A stretch of 64,000 nt of DNA from Odontocerum albicorne (Eukaryota; Arthropoda; Insecta; Trichoptera; Odontoceridae), in contig OX463856.1 in the NCBI GenBank assembly GCA_949825065.1, positions 18,038,632 to 18,102,631 of the forward strand, given 5' to 3'. The translations under genes and the position numbers were made by a program. The notes below the pieces were generated by a model, which searched no databases, had not been told where the DNA came from, and worked only from the letters and a program-made list of their open reading frames with translations. Below are positions 1 through 9,889 of this stretch, in pieces. The first letter of the stretch is position 1, and each line of letters begins with the position of its first letter.

Positions 1-341
1 TCTTAATTCAATACAAAGAATTAAAAAAAACATACAGAAATTAACAAAATTCTTATCCAAATAGCAATCAAATGAACTTTAAAACATATCTAGAAAAAAT
101 GTAAAATCAATTACAAAATTGGAAAACATGAAAACTTGAACACATTATCAAAATGTCGCACTTGCAAAAATCTCTGTATTTGAGAATTTGATTACCTTTT
201 TAGATAACATTTTCATTGAAGTTAGCATAATGGAGATACGAATCAGACGTTACTCCAAGTCTCTGGCCTCAGAGAGCCCACTCAATGGTTCATTCTTGAT
301 AATGTGTGTGTAGTGATTTGTTACTTTTTACTTGTTTTTGA
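1..341. other. AT-rich DNA, no feature seen
   Basis: No coding potential, RNA gene or repeat structure recognised. Confidence 0.5.
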
Positions 342-440
342 AAGTCATACACATATCAATAAAAAGTCATATACACATCAATAAAAAGTCATACATATAT
401 CAATAAAAAGTCACACACATATCATATCAATAAAAAGAGC
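342..440. repeat. short tandem repeat, about 22-bp unit
   Basis: About four imperfect copies of a unit containing CAATAAAAAGTCATACAC. Unit length drifts through small indels and the last copy degenerates into CAATAAAAAGAGC. No coding role is seen. Confidence 0.75.
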
Positions 441-537
441 GAGTTTAAGTTTTACTGTAAAACGAGTATATTGAAATCATTAAAATTATTCATAACTTGA
501 AATATTTTATGAAAGAGAACAAACTTGGCATTTTTCA

Positions 538-620
538 ATTTAAGAACATAAATACATATACTAAATAATAAAGGACTTGGAAGAAGCCCCTGTGGAACCT
601 CTAAAAGGTCACGACTTTAA
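538..620 (-). pseudogene. LINE reverse transcriptase motif fragment
   Basis: The minus strand reads EVPQGLLPSPLLFSIYI-like sequence (seen: EVPQGLLPSPLLFSICIYV). This matches the GVPQG..LGPLLF motif of non-LTR reverse transcriptases. No extended ORF surrounds it, so it is a short decayed fragment. The assignment rests on one motif. Confidence 0.4.
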
Positions 621-785
621 ATCGTTCACATTCATCAGCAACTCTTGATTACCCGGATAATCTTCAATTCATCTTGCTCGATATCCAAATATACAAAAAG
701 ATGACAGCTTGGACAACACCCAACATTATCTTTAATTTTGAATCAAGTACAACATGAGATGAATCGTTATCAATTAATGAAAAAT

Positions 786-960
786 GTTTTTTTTTTTATT
801 TTTTATATCTTCGAATGAGTAATTTCAGGAAAAATAATATTAATAATTTATTTTTTATTTTTTGTATCTTCGAATGAGTAATTTCACGAAAAATAAAATA
901 AGATTTTTTTAATTTTTTTTTATCTTCGAGTAATTTAATTTCAAGAAAAATTATTTAAAA
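786..960. repeat. three diverged tandem copies, about 55-60 bp
   Basis: Each copy has a T-rich block, then ATCTTCGAATGAGTAATTTC or a variant, then GAAAAATA. The third copy has small indels. It resembles a local tandem triplication that has decayed. Confidence 0.65.
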
Positions 961-1154
961 AATTATTTTTTCATATCATTATTTAAAAAAGCGACGAAAA
1001 AGGTTCAATAACCTTTTTAATACCCAAACATACGATACAGTATAGTAACTCGAATCAATAAATTAATTAAAAAACACTTAAAAATTAAACCATCCTGACA
1101 AAAAATACGTTTCAACTTAACTCTTACAGATGTTAAGGGTCATTATTTGGCATT

Positions 1155-1325
1155 ACGCATATTGTATATAGTACCACCTAGTGGAATTATTGCCATGTGA
1201 CAATCCATTTCCACCAACCAGTTTTTTTTTAAAGAAACCCGGACAAATATACTTAGAAAACGGGTACCAGCAGGAATAAAACCCGTAACCTCCAGATCTT
1301 ACCAACTGAACAACGAAGTTCAATA
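1155..1325 (-). mobile_element. SINE A copy, tRNA-derived, degraded
   Basis: On the minus strand the copy runs from a degraded tRNA-like head to a tail containing GCCATGTGACAA and a TTGTATA-type end (read on plus as TTGTATATAGTACCACC). The same order of parts occurs in the better copies at 27.9, 40.6 and 56.2 kb. The box B region is damaged, so the copy is old. Confidence 0.65.
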
Positions 1326-2050
1326 AATATTTATGTTTATTATTAAATAAGATATTTTGCCTTTGAGGCCCACAAAGAAAACTACGACATGTCCTGAAGA
1401 ATTAGTATTAGTGCCGTCAAGTTGATATTTTTTAAATCACCTAAGTTAATAAACCCTAACGCAACAGACGAATACTGAATCAATAATAACGCTGAAATTC
1501 ACAGTAATGACACATTTTTTCAGCTCTCTGCATATTTTTCTTTCAGCTGAAATGATTAATTTGAGGTGTGTACTCCAATTCTACCATGAAATTGATGTAT
1601 TAACCATACGGATGGCAAATAAATTGCGAAAAATGTTTCAGTGCACGCGAATCGCGTATTAACGAAACGTATGAAAAAAATTATTTATTGCCACGTAAAA
1701 CTTTCGTTTTTAGAACAAATAAAATTAAACTGGACATTGGTTTATCCAGATTATCAGAATTTCTCAAAATTGACCATCGGTCCGATGGTGATAAATTTGA
1801 GATATGTACAAGTATGTATTATATTATATCAGGCAAAATTTCGTTCAGAAAGTTGTTTGGATTTTCTCAAATGGAATTCGTTATGTGAAAAATTTCGTTG
1901 CAACTTCATTGGAAACGTGATAAATGTATATTATTGTAAAAGCGTATTTTTTCGATTAATGTTTACCCAAATTACTTCAACCTGTTTTTGGCACAACTTT
2001 GATAATGAAAAAAAAAATTACGATAAAGGAAAAAAATGCACAAATTAAAA
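1326..2050. other. no recognised feature
   Basis: AT-rich sequence. A 135-codon plus-strand reading frame (1641-2048) has low-complexity composition and matches no family I recognise. It precedes a mariner relic and may include decayed mariner leader sequence. Confidence 0.4.
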
Positions 2051-2054
2051 ATAT

Positions 2055-2285
2055 ATATGTGTATGACGATCTAAATGTGGTCCGAGAAAAAATCTGTAAT
2101 GGTCATATAACACTTTAAAATGGTGTCTGCTCTGAAAAACCGATTACCACTGATCACAATCAAATCAAGACTTTGATCAAGAATAACCAGCATCCTACAT
2201 GCCACATGAGATTGCTGAGATGCTGAGATGCTGAAAACATCGAAAGCTACCGTCCGCGGGAATTCGGTGAAGTAATGTGTTTAAA
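2055..2285 (+). pseudogene. mariner-like transposase N-terminal relic
   Basis: Translation across frames gives CSEKPITTDHNQIKTLIKNNQHPT, interrupted here only for quoting (EKPITTDHNQIKTLI and KNNQHPT). This matches the SGRPSTTDDDQIKTLIENN stretch joining the two helix-turn-helix halves of mariner transposase. Upstream residues resemble YG.D.VS.R. Stops and frame changes make it a pseudogene. No DDE catalytic region is present. Similar relics lie near 10.2, 13.8, 16.7 and 39.1 kb. Confidence 0.65.
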
Positions 2286-2379
2286 TTTAACCTAAAATAA
2301 AAAAAAAACAAAAAACCCAATATTTTAAATATAAAAATAAGAAATGAGAACCATGTCGTACAGTTCATCGTAATTGCTA

Positions 2380-2775
2380 TGACACCCCTTGATGACTCAT
2401 CTCCATCCATCCCTGGACTCCACAGGTCGAAGAACACTAATTGAGTATAATCCTGTTGCGCCCCTCTTTAGGGTTCATTCTCTTGTGCGTCGTCTTTCAC
2501 GCTTCCAGTGACAACAAGTCTCTCCAAATTGTATTTTTTAAGATTTTTTGGTCACAGGTAATGTGTCCAAATCTGTCTTTGAGTCATTGACAATCTTTCA
2601 ATGACTCACTCCTTCGAGAATAGAAGCATTAACTCACCTTGCTGTCCACAAAGTTCGTAGCTTCTTTCCCCAGCGCCACATTTCAAATTCATATATTTTT
2701 TTCTACGTCTCCAGCTTTCTCTTAGTCTTCACGTCATGCATACAATTGCGAAAATAAGAAACTTAACTAGACGCA
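2380..2775 (-). pseudogene. LINE 3'-end relic, same family as 18.0 and 58.2 kb
   Basis: On the minus strand this matches, in order, the downstream part of the LINE read at 58205-58700 plus: a ..CATTGCT.GTGACC region, GGAGAG.CTTGTTGTCACTGG, then GAACC.TAAAGAG and a terminal block ending near GATGAGTCATCAAGG. Coding is broken throughout. Confidence 0.55.
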
Positions 2776-2989
2776 TTTTAGTCGTAAACCGAAAATGAAG
2801 GGAAAATCAATGTTGCAAATAACTTCGATAGCTGTCATAGCTGCCAGACGCGATTTGTTTAACAATTGTGGGTTCGGGACCCGAGTTACAGCGCCCCTGA
2901 AAATATTTTTTATCTAAGCGGCGCTTTATAAAATTGTCCATTAAATTGAGTTGTCTCAAAGTACTTCCTAAAGTAACACACGTCACCCA

Positions 2990-3062
2990 TATCTGTAACA
3001 TTTAGAGTCAGACCTTTCCAAGCCACATAACCAGCAACGGCTAAAGCCCAGTCAAAATATCG
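2990..3062 (-). pseudogene. CR1-like reverse transcriptase tail fragment
   Basis: Minus-strand translation gives DWALAVAGYVAWKGLTLN. It aligns with YYDRAFTVASSVAWNGLPPS in the CR1-like copy at 29.1-29.6 kb. Only the conserved aromatic-WN(K)GL segment survives. Confidence 0.5.
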
Positions 3063-3700
3063 TGCCTTATTTTTATTTATTTATTTAACAATTTTATTGC
3101 AAATACAATCTGGCGGGCTTATTGCCAGGCGGCAATCTCTTCCAACCAACCAGACAAAAGTAAATACGTGAGCACATGCCCACGAACCCCACAAAGACGG
3201 ACAATCACCCGAACACTATTTTTCATATAAAGTGAAATACCATCAATCAGAAGGAAAGGAAGGGATGGTAGAGAGGAAAGGAAAATAAAAATCAGGAATG
3301 AAACACCTTATTTTACTGACTAGAAATTAAGAGTTTTTTCAGTCGCTTCTTAAAGCATGCTAAAGACGGAGCGAGTCTTATATTGGTTTGTAACTGATTC
3401 CAAAGTCTCACTGCATGGACAATAAAAGACGACGTAAAGAAAGAGGAGCGGTGAACTGGAAAGGCCAATAAACAATCTTTATTTGAGCGTAGCGCTAATC
3501 CATGATTGAAAAGACGCTGAAATTTTTCGGCGAGATAAAAGGGTGTGGCGGGACAGTTAAGGATATTATACAATAGAGACAGTGTGTGAATTTGGCGTCT
3601 ATTTCTAACATTCAACCAGTTCAATGCCTTCTGGTATGAAGTTATTTGATCGTATTTTCGTAGGTTGAAAATGAATCTTAGACACACATTTTGAAGACGC
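3063..3700 (-). pseudogene. LINE 3' end: RT C-terminus and 3'UTR with SINE A-like tail
   Basis: A 124-codon minus frame (3313-3687) ends with VRLWNQLQTNIRLAPSLACF and a KKRLKKLL-type ending. This is the typical C-terminus of CR1/Jockey-type reverse transcriptases (RLWN.LP..IR.A.SL..FK..LK). Downstream lies a 3'UTR of about 250 nt. It ends with a segment shared with SINE A (GGTTGGAAGAGATTGCC, then GGCAATAAGCCC) and an AATAAATAAATAAA terminal repeat. The shared segment folds as ATTGCC/GGCAAT. The 5' part of the element is missing. This LINE is a candidate partner for SINE A. Confidence 0.75.
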
Positions 3701-3734
3701 TGTAATTATTAGATCGACTCAAAACAGCCTTATT

Positions 3735-3832
3735 GGATCGACTCAAAACAGTCACTTTATTCGATGAAGACCAAATCGGTCTTTATGTTCTACTCCTCTC
3801 TGAAGTAACATCGGAACTTCTGAATTCATCCG
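3735..3832 (-). pseudogene. possible CR1-like LINE fragment
   Basis: Similar to the segment around 29330-29400 on the same strand: a GATGAAG.CC..ATCG element followed by TTC.ACT.CT.TCTGA.GTAACATC. Only short, diverged matches, so weak support. Confidence 0.3.
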
Positions 3833-4112
3833 TTTTAAAATACCATTATCATGAATTTTCCATGATACTCTCAATATTCATTGACGGCACCACATTTCAA
3901 TAGCTTCTATTTCTTTGTGGTGGCCTAAATAAGTGTTTATGTTTATTTTTTGTTCAATTAAAATGACAATTCACTTTATTTACCACCGTTTAGAAAACAA
4001 ACTCTCGTCAAGAGCGTTCTATCTCACGACTCGAACCTACTATACTAAACGAATCACGTCTAGCAACTACAAAAGCACCCGAACGAATCATTTATAAGAC
4101 TTCCTTTATATA

Positions 4113-4316
4113 TAGTACAACCTTATACGGTTATTGCCGTTTGGCAATCTCGTCTAACCAAACAAAAAGGTATATGTAAGGCCCTAAGTGAAAATCAGAC
4201 TGAAAACCTTGTCCTTTTTTTAAACAAAAACTGGGTTTTAGCGATAATTGAACCCGCAACCTCCGGATTGGGAGACTAGCGTATTACCAACTAGGCCACG
4301 GAGATCGCCAAACACC
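4113..4316 (-). mobile_element. SINE A copy, near full length
   Basis: Read on minus, the head begins GATCTCCGTGGCCTAGTTGG (box A-like), followed by a box B-like GGGTTCAATTATCGC. Then come the body (AACCCAG, poly-T/A tract, TTTTCAGTCTGATTTTCAC), the hairpin region ATTGCCAAACGGCAAT, and a tail GTTGTACTATATAT. The head resembles a tRNA but lacks a clean cloverleaf, as usual for a SINE. Confidence 0.8.
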
Positions 4317-4975
4317 ATAGAAATATAGCGAAACTAAATTTGCATACCAAAGAAATTGAAATCCTTGTTGTAGAGGAGATCAGTCACTCTTAGCCTCCGT
4401 CAATTGATTATGCCCAGTTTACGAAAATTCTCTTAACCCCCATTCAACCATCTTAGCTTTTCTCCCCACTTTCATAAGCCTCCATCGTCTCTTATTTTAT
4501 TAGGTCGCGCTGATTTCTTATTTATGAAAAACAAATGAATGATTGTTTCATTCTAGAAAACACGAATCGTCTTCAACGATATTACTCATAAAGCGATTTA
4601 ATTGTCTTCTCACTGTAATGGCGCAATTTTCTTTAATTATCCCCTCATTGTCTTTGTTCTTGGGCTTTTATGGAGACATAAGATCTTGCAAATATTATTT
4701 TTCCTTCATTTTTATTGTTTATCGTTCATAAAATATAACCTCTTGCTTGCGTGGTTATGTATTCTCGTATCAACAGATTTCATAGTCTGTCAATTTTCAC
4801 TTATTTTTAGTTTTATGGTTTATTATTCATAACTCAAAATTCAAAAAAGTTATTACAATCAAAGATAAGCAATCATTTAACTAACGTAACATTATTAAAT
4901 CAAAATCTACACGATTATTTAATTGAATAATATAATTAAAAATACTATTTTTAATAAAAAAATACCAATCGTACG
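4317..4975. other. AT-rich DNA, no feature seen
   Basis: No recognisable repeat family or credible coding region. Plus-strand frames of 62 and 76 codons here are low-complexity and overlap each other. Confidence 0.5.
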
Positions 4976-5650
4976 GGCTTCGTTTAATGGTATTGTATGC
5001 ATATTGTAATTTATTTTATCAAACACTGTTTATTCCACTTTTTGTAACGGTATAACTCTACCGGTTTCAAGGTGCACACCTCTTCTTCAGGGAAGCACAA
5101 ATAAGACTAAATTATGTTCGAACTGGTACCGACATACACGCTTCAACGTATGGGGACTGAGGGGTAACGGAGGCATGGGACGATCTCGGCCAGCAGCGGA
5201 GAGATTTTTGGGGTATATGTGTTTACCAGATGTTCGCCTCAGTGTAACTGACTTAGAAATTTCTAGGGCTTCTAATCTGTCCAATTTATTTCCGTTACTA
5301 CTGATATGTAAGAATTTGGCATCATCGATAGAAAAAGTATGGTTTTCACGGTGACAATGATCAGCCATTTCAGAATAAATTAGAGGATTTGTTAAGGCGG
5401 ATTTGTGTTCACGAAATCTCTTTTCAAAGGATCTTTCTGTATTTCCTACATAGAAATTATCACAGCCAGCACATAAAAGTTTATACACACCACTGTAGCT
5501 AAGTATTCCATTTTTGCCTTTCCCGTTACATAAGAGTTTCCGGAGATTAAAATTAGTGCAAAAAGCTGGCTTTACGTGACTTGGATTTTTTTTGTTATTT
5601 CGTATATGTTTTTTTTAATAAATAGAACTTTGCTCCATTTAATTTAAGCA
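4976..5650 (-). mobile_element. Penelope-like element 3' part (GIY-YIG copy)
   Basis: This is a 5'-truncated minus-strand Penelope-like retroelement: the end of its ORF with a GIY-YIG nuclease domain, then a terminal segment. That segment has CTGAAGA, a short hairpin, GAAACCGGTA, TATACCGTTAC, and AAAGTGGAATAAACAGTG. The terminal segment recurs five or more times in the window, usually as inverted pairs. Confidence 0.8.
5087..5580 (-). pseudogene. Penelope GIY-YIG endonuclease domain, ORF fragment
   Basis: The open frame runs on 5' of the first Met at 5488, to about 5580, without a start codon. Visible motifs are VYKLLCAGCDNFYVGNTERS and FEKRFREHKSAL, then a distal DRLEALEI segment. These match the YKL.C..C...YVG.T.R.F..R..EH pattern of the C-terminal GIY-YIG endonuclease of Penelope-like elements, which nicks target DNA for reverse transcription. 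The usual GIY glycine-isoleucine-tyrosine core is replaced by a VYKL-type variant, as in other members. The stop codon falls inside the CCTGAAGAAG of the hammerhead-like terminal segment. The reverse transcriptase domain that should precede it is absent. Confidence 0.8.
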
Positions 5651-5960
5651 TACCTATAAATCACAATGTCTTTAAACCTCCACAACGTTAATGTCTTAAC
5701 TATAAACAATATGGTATATGTATAATTTAATGGTATACGTTTAGTAATGTAATTAAAAATATATAACAATATATTTTTTTTAAAAGATATGTTATCCAAT
5801 TGAAAGGGAGCCAAGAATTAAATTTGATAATTTAATTAAGACACATAACATTATTCAATTAAAAAACAAACAGTTATATAGTTTCATAATGTTATTTAAA
5901 AAACAAATTACATTTTTGAATCAAAAGATATACTCGTACGTTTATTTAATGTAATGATAT
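5650..5960. repeat. Penelope 3' tail fragment (+) and AT-rich spacer
   Basis: Around 5662-5725 the plus strand carries CACAATGTCTTTAAACCTCC and TTAATGTCTTAACTATAAAC, the sequence that follows the terminal segment in other copies (6240-6300, 41040-41100). The rest is AT-rich with no feature apart from a TACTCGTA 8-mer at 5931. Confidence 0.55.
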
Positions 5961-6302
5961 AGTAATTTGTTTTATCAAGCACTGTTTATACCACTTTTTG
6001 TAACGATATAACCCTACCGGTTTCAAGGCTTTCACCTCATCATCAGGGGAGCACAAACAAGAACTGTTTGAACTGGTGCCAACATACACACTTCTAACGT
6101 TAAACATTCGGGTTGGGGACTGTGGTTGGACGGAGAGAGGAGTGGAGCACAATCAGGGGACCACAAACAAGACTTATATGTACTCGTATGTTAGGTACTA
6201 GTATAATGGCATATAATGAACCGTGTTTGATAAAACAAATTACAATGTATTTAAATCTCCACAATGTTAATGCCTTAACTATAAACAATATATTGATTTT
6301 AA
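5961..6302. mobile_element. Penelope terminal segments in inverted orientation
   Basis: A minus-strand terminal copy (5965-6130) has CTGATGATGAGG, a short stem, GAAACCGGTAGGGTTAT and the GTGGTATAAACAGTG end. It meets a plus-strand tail (6222-6300: GTGTTTGATAAAACAAATTA, then CTCCACAATGTTAATGCC). The plus-strand copy lacks its own hammerhead-like core. No protein is encoded. Confidence 0.7.
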
Positions 6303-6912
6303 TTGTTTTGTTTGTGATTTCATTTTGTTTCGCCGATCGTTTATATTTCTAATTATCACGTGAAACTTAATTATTGGTTTACTGTTAAAAATTATACTGT
6401 ATTTATGAATCGTATGGTTCTGTCAAGTTCTTAAATAAATAGTTTGAAATGTTCAACACTCCAAAGAGTGCTCCATGGAGATTTCTTTACTGTTTTATTT
6501 CAAGTCATTTGGAGTCTGGAAAGGGTCGTATTTTTTTAGGTTAAAGATAAACTAAACTCAAACGTGTTTTGAGACTAAAAAGCCTATCCAGCAACTTTTC
6601 CCTCGCATCAAGATAACAAATATTGAATTTGTAAGTTTATAAAACAAAATATATTAACAGTTTAAAAACCATTGTTCTTAACACTCGCGATTTCTGTAAT
6701 TTAAATAAAATTTTACTCAATTATTTAAATTAAGTCAACACTTATTTTACACTTGAAAGAATTAATAAATAATAACCCGATTTTTTTAATTATGTGAAAG
6801 TTATGTTGATTCATGAGTGTTTACTTCATGTTTTTTTTAATTTTTAAAAAGAGTTTTATTGTTCCATTTCATAAATATTTGGTTACTTAATGTTTTTCAT
6901 GAAGCGTCATTA
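6303..6912. other. AT-rich DNA, no feature seen
   Basis: No motif, repeat family or credible ORF recognised. Confidence 0.5.
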
Positions 6913-6980
6913 CGACATCCGTGATCTAGTTGGTAAGCCGCTTGACTTCCACCCGGATGTTTTAAATTACGAGTATACTA
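6913..6980 (+). mobile_element. SINE A tRNA-like head fragment
   Basis: ACATCCGTGATCTAGTTGGT resembles the box A-containing head of SINE A. The box B half is absent or unrecognisable. A TACGAGTA 8-mer lies at its end (6968-6975). Confidence 0.45.
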
Positions 6981-7194
6981 CCGATGATACCTGATAAAAA
7001 AATGAATTTAAAAAGTCACAGACTAGTAAAAAAGTTCGTCTGGTAACAATCTCCCGTGCACTAAACGTGTTCGAGTGTTGTTGGCCCTTTGTCGCTGTAG
7101 TTCTAGCCAGATGGTTTGATTACTGAGGGCGAATACAATATGGTATCCCGGTCACCAATTCGGTTATATTGCGCTTGTATATAAAAAAATATCA

Positions 7195-7275
7195 GTACCA
7201 AAAAAACGTATGTTGTTCCATCTTCAAAATGACATCAAAAACCGCTCAAGCATTTTTGTTAAACTATGACCAAAT
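7195..7275 (-). pseudogene. mariner 5'-region relic
   Basis: Matches the reverse complement of the segment near 9975-10035, just upstream of the mariner relic there, and the segment at 14025-14095. Shared landmarks on plus are TTCCATCTTCAAAATGAC and AACTATGACC. No coding motif by itself. Confidence 0.4.
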
Positions 7276-7309
7276 AATTGCCCTGGACTATTAAACCCTT
7301 CCATAATTT

Positions 7310-8562
7310 TTTTTTTTTTTTTTTTTTATCCACTTTGCACGGATTTCTCCTGTTACACAAAGAGGGTTTGCTTCTAGCGTTAGCTTATTCGTTAGGAATA
7401 ATATCAGCCAGGATTCTTCTCATACTGCTAGACGGTACCGAGAATATATCAACCGTGTCATTCAGTTGGTTCAATATCTCTATACCACGGGTGACTGAGT
7501 GTTTAGCCATGATATTCGTCCTGTAAGTTGGTATGTAGAACAGAGGGTGATTCCTTGCACGGATATATTTATTGGGTACATATAAACTTAGTGCTTCTAG
7601 AATCGCGGGACAGTTAAAGGAACCTTGGAAAACCTTTATTAGGAATATCGCAATGGATTCTTGCCTTCTTGTTTCAAGGCTTCTATAGTTACACACCGTG
7701 AGAAGTTCGGCATGGTGAGCATATTTAGGGTAATCGCCCTTTGTTCTGTACCATAGATATCTGAGGAATTTTTTTTGTATTAGTTCTATATTGTTTTTGT
7801 ATTTGAGCTGGTGAGGAGCCCAAACCGTAGATGCATATTCTAATTTGGTTCTAATTAGATCATTATATAAGTTTCGGAGGATATCGGTGCTGTTAAATTC
7901 TCTTGATATTCTCATTACAAAACCGAGTAGTTTGTAACAGTCCGATATCAAACGTGAGACATGGTTAACGAACGTGAGTCCGACATCGAAGGTTACGCCC
8001 AAATCCTTGAATTCAGAAACTCTGTTTAGTGCCACTCCCTGTATAGTATACTGATGGTGGATTGGTGAAAACGATCGACTATAAGATACACAGACACATT
8101 TATTAATGTTGAACAGAAGATGATTTTGCTCACTCCAGGAGACTAGGGAGTCTAGGTCCTGTTGTAACTGTGCACAGTCCTGAGGTGAATTGATCTTTTT
8201 GAATATTTTCAAATCGTCAGCGAACAATAAACATGTCGAGTGACTTATGGAATTTTGAATGTCGTCTATTAATATGAGGAATAGTAGGGGACCTAAATTG
8301 GATCCTTGTGGTATACCAGATCTTGCGATAAATTCCACAGAAGACTTGTTACGGATTGTTACGTATTGAGATCTTTCTTTTAGGTAAGATGCAAATAATC
8401 CAATTAGATTATCGCTGAAGCCAAGTTTGTGCATTTTCTTAAGTAATATATCGTGATCAACTTTGTCGAAAGCTTTCTTAAAGTCTGTATATATTACGTC
8501 CGTTTGTGAAAGTTCGTCTAAGTTTGACGCAATCTGTTGTGTGAGAGAGAGAATATACATTC
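7310..8562 (-). mobile_element. 5'-truncated non-LTR retrotransposon (Jockey/CR1-like)
   Basis: A minus-strand LINE fragment with most of the reverse transcriptase, its stop, and a 3' end abutting a T run at 7309-7327 (a poly-A tail on minus). Its 3' end recurs at 14.7-14.96 kb (plus) and 15.5-15.8 kb (minus), so the family has at least three copies here. The endonuclease and ORF1 are missing. Confidence 0.8.
7385..8560 (-). CDS. LINE reverse transcriptase, C-terminal 391 residues
   Basis: It copies element RNA into DNA at a nicked target during retrotransposition. Visible RT blocks in order: TDFKKAFDKVDHDILLKKM (about residues 25-43), SGIPQGSNLGPLLFLILIDD (about 81-100), FADDLKIFKK (about 113; FADD is the catalytic aspartate pair), FKDLGVTFD, and a C-terminal TRGIEILNQLNDTVDIF region. 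This covers the palm catalytic motifs and the region beyond. Family members also have an N-terminal endonuclease, absent here. The frame is uninterrupted over the fragment, so insertion or truncation is fairly recent compared with other LINE debris here. The Met is simply the first in the surviving frame, not a natural start. Confidence 0.85.
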   Translation of the reverse strand: MYILSLTQQIASNLDELSQTDVIYTDFKKAFDKVDHDILLKKMHKLGFSDNLIGLFASYLKERSQYVTIRNKSSVEFIARSGIPQGSNLGPLLFLILIDDIQNSISHSTCLLFADDLKIFKKINSPQDCAQLQQDLDSLVSWSEQNHLLFNINKCVCVSYSRSFSPIHHQYTIQGVALNRVSEFKDLGVTFDVGLTFVNHVSRLISDCYKLLGFVMRISREFNSTDILRNLYNDLIRTKLEYASTVWAPHQLKYKNNIELIQKKFLRYLWYRTKGDYPKYAHHAELLTVCNYRSLETRRQESIAIFLIKVFQGSFNCPAILEALSLYVPNKYIRARNHPLFYIPTYRTNIMAKHSVTRGIEILNQLNDTVDIFSVPSSSMRRILADIIPNE

Positions 8563-9059
8563 AGCACGTTTGTTATTAAGTTAGCAACAATAATTTTCTC
8601 CTAACAACATCTATTCGATAAAAACGAAACCACTTTCTTGACCACCATATACTCGTATTTTGCTTTATTTTAATTTTAATTTTCATGATTTATTTTTATA
8701 CTTGCTAAATTGAATTTCACAATATTTAGAAAAAAGTTTAATTTTAATTTTTTCTCTATTAAATAAACAAATTCTGGTGGAAGGGTTCGAGATAAGTTTA
8801 TGAAACTGGGTTAAAAACGGCTGTTTTTAAGTGTCCCCAGCACGTCCTTCGGGATTTTCTTCCCTTTATTCTGGAAGAGAGACTAAAATAGAAATCTATT
8901 CTCTAATTGCCGATGCCACAATCATCAATCAATAGCAAAAATGTTTTATAGCGTGACGCAAATTGATTTTTTTCTTTTGGAAAGAAAATTAAACGGAGTA
9001 AAAGTCAAAATAGTTGTGGAACACAAGAGGGAAACGATTTGAAATATTGTGTTGTGGTA
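8563..9059. other. no recognised feature
   Basis: AT-rich sequence without recognised motifs; one TACTCGTA 8-mer at 8650-8657. Confidence 0.5.
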
Positions 9060-9194
9060 GGGGAAAATAAATACTGTACGAGTATATGGATGAGTAATGA
9101 AAGATTGGAGCAAGTTGAGGAATTCTGATATTTAGGTAGATTTTTTTTCAAATAATGGAAAAGTTAAGAGAGGTATCGAACGGCGTATAACAAT
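9060..9194 (+). pseudogene. LINE X RT fragment, left part (interrupted by MITE)
   Basis: Translation reads ERLEQVEEF*YLGRFFSNNG and KVKRGIERRI. It matches the conserved LEQVEEF.YLG..F...G...EI..RI block in the RT thumb region of insect LINEs. One stop replaces the expected residue before YLG. It continues at 9592 after a 389-bp insertion. A second copy lies at 37.9-38.1 kb (minus). Compared with that copy, TACGAG at 9077-9082 is a 6-bp gain. Confidence 0.7.
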
Positions 9195-9591
9195 TAGCGG
9201 CGGCTGGTCTAGAGGGGCGTTGGTGCGCTGAACCGGAGAAATAATTCGCAATAATTAAATTAAATATTCACAAACATGACTTCCAAAAATGTGAAATATT
9301 TTTTTAGATTAAATATATATAAGAATATTGACAAATAGTACGAGAATTTTTATTTAAGAAAAAAAAAAAAAAAAACTTTTAAAAATATTCCTTTCAAATT
9401 GACCGGCCAAGTTTGCCAATATTACCGGAGATCTCCAATACGCACCGGACGGAAACCTTAATCCATATAGGGCAGACAGAGACATACAGTAAACCGTGAG
9501 ACAGCGATTTTTCATATTCGCTCAGCGTCTCGAGGTGCATTGGTGCTCAGCGCACCAGCACACCTCGGGATCTGCCGCCGCTGATAGCAAT
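9187..9591. mobile_element. hAT-like MITE (389 bp) with 8-bp target duplication
   Basis: Terminal inverted repeats of about 36 bp, roughly 28 matching: left starts TAGCGGCGGCTGG, right end read in reverse CAGCGGCGGCAGAT, both reaching TGGTGCGCTGA. The element proper is 9195-9583. It is flanked by ATAACAAT (9187-9194) and ATAGCAAT (9584-9591), an 8-bp duplication with one change. CAGCG-type ends and 8-bp duplications are typical of hAT transposons. There is no transposase ORF, so it is non-autonomous. It splits a LINE fragment that can be followed on both sides. Confidence 0.8.
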
Positions 9592-9780
9592 ATAAACCAA
9601 AGTCAATTGGGCACTAAGACATATATACTCGAATCGGACAGTATCAGAATATGTTAAGATAATATACGAAACAGTATTTTGGTGTCAACTTTGAAACATG
9701 GGATTAAAACTTGGACATCGAAAATGACTGATAGAAACCGAATAAATGCCGTAAAAATGCGTAAATTAACAATATTTCGA
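9592..9780 (+). pseudogene. LINE X RT fragment, right part
   Basis: Continues the fragment ending at 9194. The segment reads, with frame changes, TKVNWALRH and then LKHGIKTWTSKMTDRNRINA and VKMRKLT. This matches the GSETWTMK..D..RINAFEM.FLR block seen at 20.08 kb. Decayed. Confidence 0.6.
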
Positions 9781-9889
9781 TGTATTTATAGCTTGCTATT
9801 TGATTGATTGTAGTCGGTAACTTTTATTGCATCAGTCATATTATTGTTACGTAATATTTAACGAAAAATTAATAGGGCATAATTTAATC

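Noticed and set aside
4245..4320. Possible functional tRNA gene (box A and box B-like sequence)
   Set aside because: The same head occurs in many copies attached to a constant body and tail, and the acceptor and anticodon stems do not pair well. It is a SINE head.
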